From assembly GCF_025399195.1 (NCBI RefSeq), contig NW_026252160.1, forward strand, positions 1-64,000: a DNA stretch of 64,000 bases, in the 5' to 3' direction. The position numbers were made by a program, and so were the translations under genes. The notes under the pieces are model-generated. The model saw nothing but the letters and a program-made list of their open reading frames with translations, was not told the DNA's origin and ran no database searches. Below are positions 1-16,000 of this stretch, piece after piece (within the stretch, counting starts at the first letter, position 1; each line of letters opens with the position of its first letter). The stretch is from Umbelopsis ramanniana AG. Lineage: Eukaryota > Mucoromycota > Umbelopsidomycetes > Umbelopsidales > Umbelopsidaceae.

Positions 1-2361
1 AAAAAAAAAAAAGAAACAGTAGGTCTGATCCATGCTTGACATTCAACAGCAGTCATAATTGGTACCTGCTCGCATATTTCATTGTCTGAACAATGGTCGG
101 TCACCAGAGCATATCGTCTTATCTTATGCTTAAATTTCGCCAAAAGTGTCAATGAATTTAAGACTGAAGAATGCGGCTGAAGACACGAACACTTGTAATC
201 CTTATGTTCAACAATATCATGTACCTTAGTCAGCTTATGTATTTATTGAGCGCACAATACCCTTGGGCTAGAGTTCCTTGTCGAGAGCGAAGGTGATTTC
301 GCTAAGTGTTTAGATTGAGTCCCCACTTCATCGATGAAAATAAAATCCTTAAGATATTCTTAGATAGGAGTCGCATTCCGTTCTGTGATCCTTTCCGTCG
401 CAATCGATGACACGGTCGGTATTTCTTGCAGCCGGTAGCTCTCCTTAGTTTTTTGAGCGAAATTACATCTGTTATCCGTTTTTATTCCACACGGATATTG
501 ATATCAATAGCTCTGGGAACACTTCGCGCAGAGCTGCTCTGATATCAGGTTCAACAGCTTCCAATGCTTATCAACATAACCATTCGGATATTGAGAATGA
601 CTTTCTATTAGCTTAGCCTTATATCCAGCTGCTTTTCCGTCATTTATCGGCAGTGATGTTCCCTCATATTCATGGCATTTTCTAATATAGCGTTGTGCTA
701 TCTTGAAAATATTTCAAGCAGTGTTATTGTGTTTCATCGTGCTAGTTCTTCATAAACTCGTTTGTCCGAAATTTTCAGGACAAAAATTCAAGTGCGGGTT
801 TATACCTATGCAACACTTCGCCGGCTGGCAAAATGTTTCGAGAAGCATCATGGTCTTCATTTCCTACATACAGCTGTGTGCGTACTACTAGCAGAATATA
901 CGCCAAAAACCTTGTTAGTCACTTCTGAAAATGTATAATAGTTCCTACTATAGACACTAACTTTCAGTGTGATATATGGAAACCCTAAAGTATATAAACC
1001 GTCTATTCGAATATCACACCGTAGATGGCATCCCAAGCTCAACCACTGGATAAGGCAGAGCAAGAAATACCAGTCCGTAAAAATGCCTGGCTGGATAACA
1101 AGTAGCATTCGGAACTATTGGTGAGATTAGGGCCTAAGACCATTCCAGTGACACGTATACCGTTGTCAAGTAGGTGGTACGAAGTTATCCCCAAAACCGA
1201 ATGAATAGTCTGATGTGAGCTACCAATCCTATAGGCAGCAAGGTCTCCATAATGGCGATTAATCCACCATAGCCTCCTTTACTACAAGAAGGAAAAACCC
1301 TCCCCCCTCCCGCCAAAAAAAAAAGAAAAAAAAAAAGAGGCTACGCGGTCCTTTTTTGCATGGGTAAGATTTTGCGAACTGCTGAGGTGTGTACATATGG
1401 AAGTAAAAATTTATTTTTACTTCTATATAATTTTTAATTTATTTTATATATAATATCATTTATATAACACTTTTTTACAGTATATAAGTTTATTAATGTA
1501 TTTTATAAAACAACATAAAAATGTTAATTTATATAATTATAATGTTTTAAACTTTTATTTTCAAAAATGCATTGTAAAATCTTTAATTGTTTTTATATTG
1601 TAAATGTAGATTATGATTTAAAAATATCACTCAATTTGCGTATGCTCCCATTTCACTTTTCCCCCGCCATCTTCTGGATGGAAAGGAAGCGCGCTTACAT
1701 AGCAGTGCTGTACTACTCTTCCATTCGCTTTAAAAAACGTACTCTATACTTCAGGTGCGTTCGATAGTAATGCAACTGTGGAGTCCTGAATTTAAGGTAC
1801 GATGAATCGAGCTGAGTGCACCGATGGCGGCGGTCCATGCAGCTGCAGATGGACGTGGAGCCAGAGGAAGAGCTTAAAGCACTGGTTGCTATTATTACAT
1901 CTTGGGTTCCTATGAGTAGAAGAATTCTGATAACAACATACGCTCGAAGAGATGATATTGAGGATTATTAAAGATATGGATTAATCCTAAAACCGATTCG
2001 ATATACCTGACACTCCAATGCCGGTGTCCAAAAAGATTGTACCGTTCCACCACGGCTAGGGTCTTAGTTTCTAGAAGAGAAACTGATCCCAAAGCCTTAT
2101 TGCTCTTCTTCTCCTCTTTGGTCTTAAATCTAATTTTTCTCATTCCTATTCCCGTATACTTTGAAAATATCTCACCTTCCTTTAGCTAATTGCGAAGCAA
2201 ACAGCAGAATAAAACCTTAATACAAAAAAATAAAAATTCGAGCTGAGTGCGAACCGGAAAAGGTAAATTTGGCTTTTTCATCAACCGCAAGACCTCGACC
2301 GTTTTCCTTTTTTTTTTTGCGCAGTGTTTGTATCCAGATTACCGCCTCCACACTTATCAAC
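1..2361. other. Left intergenic region, no supported gene
   Basis: No reading frame here has family character or plausible exon structure. It holds an A-run at the very edge, a mixed A/C/G homopolymer patch near 1300-1340, and an AT-rich island at roughly 1400-1660. The last part is the 5' flank of the methyltransferase gene, including a pyrimidine-rich tract near 2300-2320 ending in a CAG that could be a 5'UTR splice acceptor. Confidence 0.6.
1401..1660. other. AT-rich island with a short inverted repeat
   Basis: By eye this stretch is well above 80 percent A+T, clearly unlike its flanks. It opens with a near-perfect inverted repeat at 1401-1422 (AAGTAAAAA, a TTTA loop, TTTTTACTT). The composition resembles fungal mitochondrial DNA or a decayed AT-rich insertion, but no mitochondrial gene is recognisable. 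Confidence 0.45.
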
Positions 2362-3356
2362 ATGTCAACTGCGATTGTAATAAATCAAAACGAAGAACGG
2401 AAAGATGTTGGCTCCATCATCGTCACGACAGAATCTGAGACTGATGTAGATCAGGTACACTCTGAGAAAGATCCATTTTTGGAGTGGTCATTGACTATGG
2501 ATCCAGAAAAGATCCTCAACTCGAACATCATTCGAACATCTTCCTTCGACTACAAAGGTCTTCCTCGACCAATTTTAATTAAGGAAGACACGACTGGTGG
2601 TTGTGGAGGGAAAACATGGGAAGCCGCAGATGTTAGCTGCAACTATCTCATATGGAAATACGAGAGCAGTAATGGTAATGCCTTTAAAGGAAAAACTATC
2701 CTCGAACTTGGAAGCGGTACTGGCCTAGTGGGCTTGGTATTAGGAGCAATGTGCAATCCTTTGGATGCAAACGAGATTGTAATCACGGACCAGATGTCAG
2801 TATCTACTTACCGCTATTTTTAACTCTTCAAACTTTATTGCTAACAAGCTCTTCTTAAACATTGAATCGGTTAGTCCAATGCTCTCACTTATGGAGGCCA
2901 ACATTAACATCAATGACCTCGGCAGGATTGTGAAGGCGAATGTTCTTGACTGGTATGTAACCTTTGAGCAACACCTTCGCTGTCATTGTTACTGATTCTT
3001 TGTTCCTAGGGGAGTAGAACTGCCTCATTGGCTTACTAAGACACCGGACATCATAATAGCTTCGGACTGCGTATATCTCGAGATCGCATTTCAGCCTCTT
3101 ATTGATTCGCTATTGCTGTTATCTAACGAAAAGACTGAAATATACTTGTGCTACAAACGAAGGAGAAAAGCTGACAAACGCTTCTTTACACTGGCGAGGA
3201 AAAAGTTTACCATAACTGAGGTAAGCTTGAATCTTAAAATGAGCTGCTTGAACATTTGATTAATATTAGCGAAATCTTAAGGTGACAGAAGATCCACACC
3301 GCCCAGGATACGAACGAAAGGGTTTACATCTTTATTTGATGAAGCGCAAACTATGA
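2362..3356 (+). CDS. Protein-lysine N-methyltransferase, EFM6/METTL21-like
   Basis: Four exons (2362-2795, 2875-2952, 3010-3220, 3270-3356) give a 269-residue protein. It is a seven-beta-strand SAM-dependent methyltransferase: motif I reads LELGSGTGLVGLV, and DCVYLE follows in the second half. The C-terminal block CYKRRRKADKRFF is characteristic of the METTL21/EFM6 group, whose yeast member methylates a lysine of elongation factor 1A; that substrate is inferred from the family. The start is the ATG whose downstream residues are hydrophilic and precede the fold; an in-frame upstream extension has no ATG of its own. It lies in tandem upstream of the Dnmt2 gene. Assignment to EFM6 rather than another METTL21 paralogue is less certain than the family. 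Confidence 0.82.
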
Positions 3357-3639
3357 ACATTTCACCTCTCGATATCATCCTGGTTAGACACTGGCCAACA
3401 ATCAGTACCATATACCTTTTAGACACTCGTCTCACATAAACAGCATGTGAGCTGTCTTCGTAAAGATACAGTAGAACGGCGCACCATCAAAAGCATTTCC
3501 TGCCCATTACACCCATAAAATGATATTGTATAAAAATCAAAATAAAAAATTTGGATCGCCTACGTGCTTTGGAAGCTATAATTTTTTTTTTCCAATTGTT
3601 ACTGCCCCCGTTAGACTCAGACTGATCCATAAAACAACC

Positions 3640-5253
3640 ATGATTACATGTTTGGAATTCTTTAGTGGCATCGGTGGTCTAGTAAGTAGTAAGTTGTATT
3701 GCGAAAAGACTTAGACATCAGCTCATTCGATTGTCTTTGAAAGCACCATGCACTGAATGTTGCGGGCATAGATGCTTCAGTGGCAAAAGCATTCGACATG
3801 AATGAAGTAGCCAACAAAGTTTACCAACATACCTTCGGTTCTGCTCCCTCTAATGTCAGTACAGCATTTCAAACTAGAAATCGTTGATGTTGTGCTAAAT
3901 GATAATATTTTTCGACTTGAAGAAAGCTATAGATCGCCTGACCGTGAAGGATATTGAAAGGTATGTATTATACAACTCCTTGACATTGGGTTCTTATACT
4001 GATTCAATGCATTTAGATACAATGCCGATTGCTGGCTTTTGAGTCCACCATGTCAGGTGAGCACTATATGGCTTCATCTTTGTAATATCTGCATTATTGC
4101 TTGTAACACTAGTGATGTGCTTTTCAGCCTTATACAAGAGGAGGAAAGCTACAAGACAGCGAAGATCAACGTGCAAAGCCATTATTACATCTCATTACGC
4201 TACTACCTAAGTTATCCATATTGCCACGATATATCTTTTTGGAAAATGTCAAGAATTTCGAGGTTTGATGTGTTTTCATTGTTTTCTTCGACGATTTATG
4301 CATATAATTGAAAAACTATCTTGCAGTGCTCGCAATCTAGAGAAGCCCTGGTAAATCAACTCGACAGTCTTGATTACTATATACAGGAATGCCTTTTATC
4401 TCCTACCCAGTTTGGTATTCCAAACCACCGGTTACGATATTATCTCATAGCTCGTCGGCGAGACACACCTTCCGACTCTGAGGGATATATAGAGAGGGCA
4501 ATAATCCATGAGTGTTGGCCATTTGATGGAGAGCGAATCGAATTCAAAACACCATCAATCTCAGCATTCCTTGACCTTGAAGAAACAGATGCAGAACAGC
4601 ACCTTGTACCAGAAAAATATCTTACAAAGTCCAACAATTTTAGATTTGGTAATGAACGATTTCGACTTCTTGACTTTATCGTACGTAAATGTTAACGATA
4701 TATTTTCAGATATTACAAAACCATCAGGTCATCAAACGTCTTGCTTTACTAAGGTAGTATAATATATGAATTTGCTTTGCTTGCTTAAACAAGTCAAATT
4801 GCGTGACTTACACTATGGTATCAACAAAGGCATACGGTTCCCATCACATTCAAACCAGTGGATCCATGTTGCAAACAAAAAATTTAGAGGTGAGGAAAAA
4901 TGTCAGTATTCTTATTTAGTTCTTAAGAAGCTCACACATACATATTTCAGGTCAGTTCATATGACTGGGCCCATCCGGAATCACTTTTGTCACTTGGTCT
5001 GAGGTACTTCACTCCCACAGAAGTAGCACGGTTGCACGCATTTCCTATGCCTCCTTGGAAAAACGAAACTACAGACACACAAGAACCATCAGTCAATTCG
5101 ATCACTCCGAGACAATATGAAGCTCCACATTGTACTCCTCATCTGAAGTTTCCAGATGATATCAAGATCATACAAAAGCATCGTCTCTTGGGAAACAGCC
5201 TAAATTGTTGGGTGGTAGCTGAATTGTATAGATGCCTGATGTTCATAGACTAG
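3640..5253 (+). CDS. DNMT2: tRNA (cytosine-5-)-methyltransferase, Dnmt2/TRDMT1 family
   Basis: Nine small exons (3640-3681, 3744-3854, 3923-3960, 4017-4056, 4128-4262, 4327-4648, 4710-4753, 4830-4889, 4951-5253) give 364 residues, the usual Dnmt2 length. DNA-methyltransferase-type motifs are in order: motif I FFSGIGG at the N-terminus, the catalytic SPPCQPYTR loop with an intron directly after the Gln codon, ENVKNFE (motif VI), QFGIPNHRLRYYLIARR (motif VIII), the Dnmt2-diagnostic CFT in SCFTKAYG, and the C-terminal GNSLN (motif X). Known family members methylate C38 of tRNA-Asp. No regulatory domains of the Dnmt1/Dim-2 type are attached. All catalytic residues are intact. AATAAA-like sequence follows about 50 bp after the stop. 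Confidence 0.95.
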
Positions 5254-5468
5254 AATCTTCAACCTTTCGTAACTTTTTTTTTTTGAATGTATCAACAGTA
5301 ACAGAAATAAAATATAGTACAAAGCTGGTGCTTTAAAAAATGGATGAGGGCGAGACCAAAAGTTTGACAGCTGTTTTTCACATGCATACCGGAGTTCCAA
5401 AGACAATCTGGGGAATCGAAATTCATCTTACCAACACAACTTACAGTTTTTCCTGCCAACAAACAAAA

Positions 5469-7440
5469 ATGCTCAAAAGCATCAAAGACTATACTAAGCG
5501 CCATCGCAAAGGTTTACTTATTACCGCAACTATTATAGGTGGAGGTATATTTGCTGGTCAATATGCCCGGAATAAAATTCAGGAATTGCAGGACAAGGCT
5601 GCATCTGAAAGAATGGCCAAAGAGAAGTATGTCTACGCGAGCATGTTCGACGAAAAACCAGCAAAGTCTAACATTTCCTCACAGCTTGAAGAGACGCTTT
5701 GAACAAAATCAAAATGACTGTACATTTACCGTTCTATCGCTATTACCCACTCTAAGTGAACAAGTTTTTGATGATATGGCTGTGGAGGAGCTATGGGCTA
5801 AGCTGCAAGAGCTACGCAAAGAGCAAAAGCAGAAGCTAGAAAAGCAAAAAGAGGAAAAGAAGCAAGAAAGCGAGATTGAAGCTAACTCCAACCAAGAAAA
5901 GCCTGTCGAAGAACAAGAAATAAAGGAAGAAAGCATTAGTGAAGCTCCTACTAATAGTGAGAACGCTGAGACTGTTGTCAATGAGCAACAGTCTGAAGAA
6001 ACAAAACCAGAGCCCGCACCAGAGCTCTTCTTACCAATTACAGAGGATCAGCAGCCATCTAGCAAAGCTATCCTCAATAGTGGTACAATGGAGAGCAGCA
6101 TTGGAAGTCTTGCAAACTCATCCTTGTCGGAAGGATCCGAGCTTGTAAGCTCTCAAAAATTGGAGGTACCATCGGAAGAAAAGGCAGTAGTACTAAAGTC
6201 CAAGTACGCACTATGGGAAGAGATTAAAATCAAAAGTGAGAACTCCTTATGAACGTGTTTTGACATGTCATGAGTACATACTAACCTCTTTGGCTACTTG
6301 TAGGCTTTACTAGAAGTTTGACTTCCCTTTACTGCGTGTCGTTGCTGACATTGCTTACACATACTGAGCTAAATCTTTTGGGCCGGTTCACTTACGTGTC
6401 CTCTATTGCAAGTTTGAATAGAAGCGAGCCTACAATCCGCATTGAGAGATCTGAGTCTGAGTCAAAGGATACCTTCATGGACATTGATGTAGAAGGCAAG
6501 TTCTTATCTTTCAGTTGGTGGCTACTCCACAAAGGCTGGAAGGGACTTGCTGCAAGAGTTGAGGCTGCGGTACATGAAGTCTTTGGCAGGTACGATAGAT
6601 CTACTGTTTTTAGTCGATTTTATTGTTTATAACATTATCTAATCATCTTACTCCCACGTTCCATTCTAAACAGTATTCAGCTGAAGCATGCGACTAACTA
6701 TGAAGAGACCTTAAGGTTGATTAAGCGAGTACGACATTTGATAGAGTACGACGCCGAATCAATGAAGCCTCACAGGTAAGTGTTAACTTTCGCTTACTGT
6801 CTAAACCTCTAAGATTATAACTAGATTTTTGAGAAACAGCTTTGCGCAATACATCATCCCACAAAATGCTGACGACGAAGCAGAAGTTTTGGTCCAGGCA
6901 GGCTATGCGACGTCACCGCAGGAAGCTGAGAAAAGTCTGAAGAACTATAAATTGCGTAGACTACTCGACGAAACTAGTGACTTTGTTGAGAGGTATATAT
7001 CGGTTTCTACTGTTGACGTTGGCTTTATTATTGGATGCTAAATATTGCTATGCAGCGTTGATTTCAAAACTGTGTTGGGTGCTTGTTTGGAAGAACTTTT
7101 TGCTTTATTCTACCACAACACCTTCACGAAGCCATTCGATCGAGAAAACAATGTATCAAATGAAGACCGCATCCAGGAAATCAATAGTAACTACCTCCAA
7201 CCATCAGCAATTGAGAAGAAGGTTACTATTGCCAACCTGTTGCCACCCGTTAGTCGCCAGTCACATCTCATCATCAACAGCAACGAGTATCTTAACGTAG
7301 GTCCCATTTCTGCTGAAAACAGTATGCCAATTTCAATGTATCTTACTTATTTGTTTTACTAGGCCTTAAGTTATGTGAAAGAACTGCAGGCATTCTCAGC
7401 TATTATATACACTCAATATGATATATCGCAGCAAGCTTAA
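5469..7440 (+). CDS. PEX3: Peroxisomal biogenesis factor 3 (peroxin Pex3)
   Basis: Seven exons (5469-5626, 5685-6235, 6304-6589, 6674-6775, 6825-6992, 7056-7296, 7363-7440) encode 527 residues. The N-terminus has a basic peroxisomal-targeting stretch (RHRKG) followed by a single glycine-rich membrane segment (LLITATIIGGGIFAG), as in Pex3. Then come the conserved FEQNQNDCTFTVLSLLPTL block and, later, SFTRSLTSLY with a long hydrophobic helix. Pex3 anchors Pex19 and so inserts peroxisomal membrane proteins. Compared with the roughly 370-residue animal protein, this one carries an extra Glu/Lys/Gln-rich, then acidic/Ser-rich insertion between the N-terminal block and the ALWEEIK motif. It converges with the MetAP2 gene about 200 bp away. 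Confidence 0.93.
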
Positions 7441-7645
7441 GATTCTATAGTAGCCCAATTACACTAAATACAAGAAAAATGAAATAAAATGTAACGCAAA
7501 GAGATGAGCCCGCGCACTGCTTTTTGTTAGCCGTTTGTACGATATCATATTCAATAAGATAAGTATGAGCATTGCAATAGCTTTTAGCACACTTCGGTGA
7601 GGGTTTATTTTGATGAAAATATACATGTTGCACCAATAATGCGAT

Positions 7646-9464
<1,819 letters not shown>

Positions 9465-9831
9465 TATAGAATAGCTTTGTGGGGTAAAGTTCTTGATAGT
9501 AGGCTCTGAAAAATTTCTCTCGAGTCAAATGCTATAGACGTCATCAAAGTTTGCCACTGAATTTGGTTGCTTTCGGGACTTCAATTCAGGTAGCTGTCAA
9601 GGTGGTGGAGCTCAGAGGATCTCTGTGCTGCTAACTTTAATGATGAGCCTCCTCTAACTAACTAGGAAAACGTCAATTGAAAGATATCACTATGATCAAA
9701 CCTATTTACTTTCAATCTTCTAATGACCTCTATTTTGTACCGTTTGTTTCTCAGCGAACTACCATTGTCAATGTTTATAAAGAAAAACTTTTAAACCCCG
9801 ATAGCCCATCTCTCGTGTCTTGCTTTGAGTG
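9465..9831. promoter_or_regulatory. Shared divergent promoter region, MetAP2 / AAA+ ATPase
   Basis: This 367-bp gap separates the two divergent start codons. I see no TATA box or repeat that I can support; it should hold both 5'UTRs and promoters. Confidence 0.4.
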
Positions 9832-12114
<2,283 letters not shown>

Positions 12115-12146
12115 GACAATAATTATTTGTTGATTGATATCTTTAG

Positions 12147-12160
12147 AATAAAAAAATAAA
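12147..12160 (+). terminator. Poly(A) signals of the AAA+ ATPase gene
   Basis: Two AATAAA hexamers (12147-12152 and 12155-12160) lie about 35-45 bp after the stop codon, where a polyadenylation signal is expected. Confidence 0.5.
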
Positions 12161-13075
12161 GCCCTTTCACAGAAAGTAACTATGTGGTTCTAAATTCAAC
12201 AAAAATTCAATAAATCGCCTGAGAGGGTGGAAAGTGGCAGAGTGTAAAATCTTGCTTTTGAAGGTATTCCTGGCCTACCTGAACAGAATATTAAAATTCA
12301 ACCTTCTTGCTATTGTCGCAATGTGAGCCTGAAAACTGATATGATTGCACTGAAGTAACTCCTTGTCACACTAGAAGCCAATGATGGTGGTAAAGCTATC
12401 GTGCTTTCGATTTATGCTGTTGTTGCTTATCTACCTCGTACTTGTGCCCTTTCGTTTTTTTGTATATGAGTGCGAGAGCGGGTTACTGTAAGCTTTAGCA
12501 TATAGTACGGTGTTCGAACTTCCGAGTTTATTTCGAGAATAATAAATAATAAGAATTAAATCTCCATCATTAATAAAGTCTATATCTCGCGAGTACTGGT
12601 GAATGACAAAGGAAAAAGGCGACTGGATGTGGACAATCCTAGGATTCACGACTCGTATAATGGATTTGTAGCGTTCGGTCTGCGACCTGGGTCAAATTAA
12701 GCAGTATATTTTCAGTTTTGAAGGACGTGGAAACGTTCCTGATTTGTTACGCACCACCACATAGCATAGAAAGGAGGTCCAAACTACAAAGGTGCCATCA
12801 ATAAAATGAGGCTTTTCATGCTGGTAACTGTATAAAGTATCTTCATATCGTGGTTCATCCAAACATAAAAATTCTCAAGGCTAGTAATTTAGGTTATTGG
12901 CTCATAACGCGTATACATTGTAGTTCGAGCTAGAACGTGATCTGTCCTTTGAAAATATTACAAAGTGAGAGGCAGATTTACTATGTCTTGGAAAGTACGA
13001 AAGGAAAGAACAGAGTTGGGACGCTATGGAATTTTTTGGGGATTTCTATGCCGATATAAGCATGTGTCTAACTAA
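12161..13075. other. Convergent intergenic region
   Basis: This lies between the 3' ends of the AAA+ ATPase and INO80 genes. It has no reading frame with family character and no RNA gene that I could recognise. A GTTCGA-containing stretch near 12515 does not fold with flanking sequence into a tRNA. Confidence 0.5.
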
Positions 13076-16000
13076 CTAACCGAACGAGATTTGCGTTCTG
13101 GGACGTCCTGTTTTCTTTTTAGAAGCAAAAGGTGACGGACTGCTCGCGCCGCTCGTGTCGTCTTCGGGGAGATGATCACCGCCAGCCGAGAATAATTTGT
13201 CAACAGCGTAAGGGCTCTGAGCAGGTGTTTCCGATGGAGTTGAATCTTTCGAAGCTCCTTTTCGCGGCCGCTTAATTGCACTCGCTGCACGCTTTTCCTT
13301 TGCTGCCTCATCTTCCTGAGCCTTTCGCTTCAATTGCTGCTGAATTTGAGTGTCCAATTCTGCATGCAGAGGTAAGATTGATTAGATGCGAAGCTAAAAA
13401 AAGACACATTTGAAAAATAGTTGTTATAAGGCGAACATACCTTCGTCATCAAGCAGCAAGGAAACAATTTCGCGCGGCTTAAAGTCAACTTGCTTGAACT
13501 CGCCACCAGAAATAACCACTTTTTGAATCTATTGAAAAGTTAATGTTAGATGAATTATTACCCAGCGATGGTGTAGATACTACATTCAAAATAACATGGA
13601 TTTCCGCCTACCTCATCCTTTTGCTTAGCTCGCATAAGAATTCGTTCTTCAATAGTGTTTTTGGTAATGAGTCGATAGACAGTAACTTGCTTGGTTTGAC
13701 CAAGACGATGGGCACGATCCATGGCCTGTTGATCAACCGTAGGGTTCCAATCGGAATCGTAAAAGATGACTGTATCGGCTGCGGTTAAGTTGATACCCAA
13801 ACCACCAGCTCTGGTACTGAGCAAAAAGATGAAAATTTCAGGTCGAGTCTGCCAATCGGTGACCATATCTCGACGATCTGAAATCTTAGATGATCCATCA
13901 AGGCGCATATACTTATATTGCTTGTATGAAATATACTCCTCCATAAGATCAATCATCCTGGTCATTTGGAAGTAGATCAAGCATCTGTGTCCTTCGGCCT
14001 TCAGCTGTTCAAGTAGCTTATCGAGTTTGTGCAGTTTGCCGGAGTCAAGAATAAGATCGCTCATCGCTAAATGAAGAAGTTCTGTCAGTATCTTGAATGA
14101 TTAGCGGGTCATATTCATATATAGTTTACCTGGTACTCTGATAAGTGAGTATCCGTTGTTGGAGATTGGGACAGGCAATAAACCTCTACCGTCATTGCGG
14201 GTGATAACCTTTGAGAGTTCAGCTGCGTCCTTTCTAGCTGCCTTGGGAACATGATCCAATCTTCCGAAGAGGACGGCACGAGTAGGACGATCAAACATTA
14301 TATCCCTCTGTTCTATTTCGCACTGCCTATCAGAGCATATTAAAGTCACAGGTGGTGATCGCGCCTGAATATCGCATCAATATTAGTCATAGTTGTCAGT
14401 TTACCCGTTATTTTTAAAAGATCCTTACCGTCGGTATATACATCTGCTCAACTTTGCTAAAGGTGCTGGTCATATTATCCATGATATGTGACAATTCGTA
14501 TAGAGGCTGACCAGGAGAAAGAATGGATGCAGCGAAAGGGGATACAGTTTGATTGATGAGGAAGCTAGCATATGTATGAACAGGTGCAGTTGGGTAGCTA
14601 TGATAATAACGCTCGTTAGTGAGAACCACATACACGGTCTATGTTTATAATAATCCGATCCACTTACACATTAGAATCGTCAAGGTAGAATCGGCGCCGG
14701 GCCTCTTGGTCTCTGACGGCAAGGTGGTTAACCCATCTTTGCATAACATGCTCTCTAGCAATGCGAACAGCATCTGATGCATCCAGATCCGTAAACCGTA
14801 GAAACGAGAATGTAGAATCTGAAAATTAAATTCGAACAAACGTTTCAGTCAGAAAAAGACGGTGGGTCAACCTTAACAAATGGGACAGTGCACATACCTG
14901 GTTGTTCAGAGTACATCGAGTTATAGACGTTTTCGGGTGTCCAAATGTTCAGCAACTGGTCTAGATATTTAGTCTCAAAACCAGCTCTTGAGTCAGGACC
15001 AGCAATGTTAAGGATACCGCCGTTGCGGTACAGCCTCTTTGGAATCTTAAACTTGATGACGCTTTCAGTGGAGTAGGGACAGTTGAGATACGTTTCCTTA
15101 GAGAGCGACATTGTACGACTAGATTCACAGAAAGCGAAGGGAGAATGCACATCTGCACGTTCGAAGAGCTCGGGATGATTACAAACCTATTGTTCAATTT
15201 ATTTGTAAGTATGTAGGCATGAGTGGGCGGGCATAAGGTATGATGTAAGGGCTACTTACCTTTCGGAATTGCATCACCAGATTCATCAAGCTGTCCAAGC
15301 TATCGGAATCACTGAGAGATGTTGCCTTTTCAAGAAGTTCTGAGATGGATAGTTTTTCTTTGAGGCCGCGGTACAGCGCTCTTTGCCGAGCGGTCAGGTC
15401 ACAGTAGAGCTCAAGTTCAATCTACAAGAACTACTTAGAAAGGGCAATTCTTTAAAAATCTTAGACCGTTTGCTCAATACATACCTTTTCGCCAAGTTCA
15501 TGCTGAACGTTACGCTTGATACGTCGCAACATGAAAGGCTTCAATATCATATGAAGTCTTCTCAGCTGATGCTCGTTGAGAGTGCCTTTGTTTTCCGCGT
15601 GGCTCTCAATATCTTTTGAAAACCATTCGCTGAATTCTTCATGAGAATCGAAGAGGGTAGGCATAATGAAATGAAGCAAAGCCCATAGTTCTAATGAGAT
15701 AAAGAAGGTGATTATCAGCAGTGGCATGAGAAGGTATTGTTTCTTTTGTGATTGTATGCTCACCTTGCATACTATTTTGAATAGGTGTTCCTGTAAGCAG
15801 CAAGCGATTTCTGCAATGGAAACCTAGTAAAATTTTCCATCTAGCACTGGCTGAACTCTTAATGGCTTGCGCTTCATCCAACACCTTAAAAAAGATGACA
15901 TGAGTATGTGGTTCCACTGGTATGCACTGCAACCGCCGCCACGAATTCTTACCATGTACTGCCATTTGACGCGTTGGAAGTATTGCACGTCAGTGACAAC

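Noticed and set aside
12500-12560. GTTCGAACTTCC, resembling a tRNA B box
   Set aside because: No matching A box or cloverleaf stems in the flanks.
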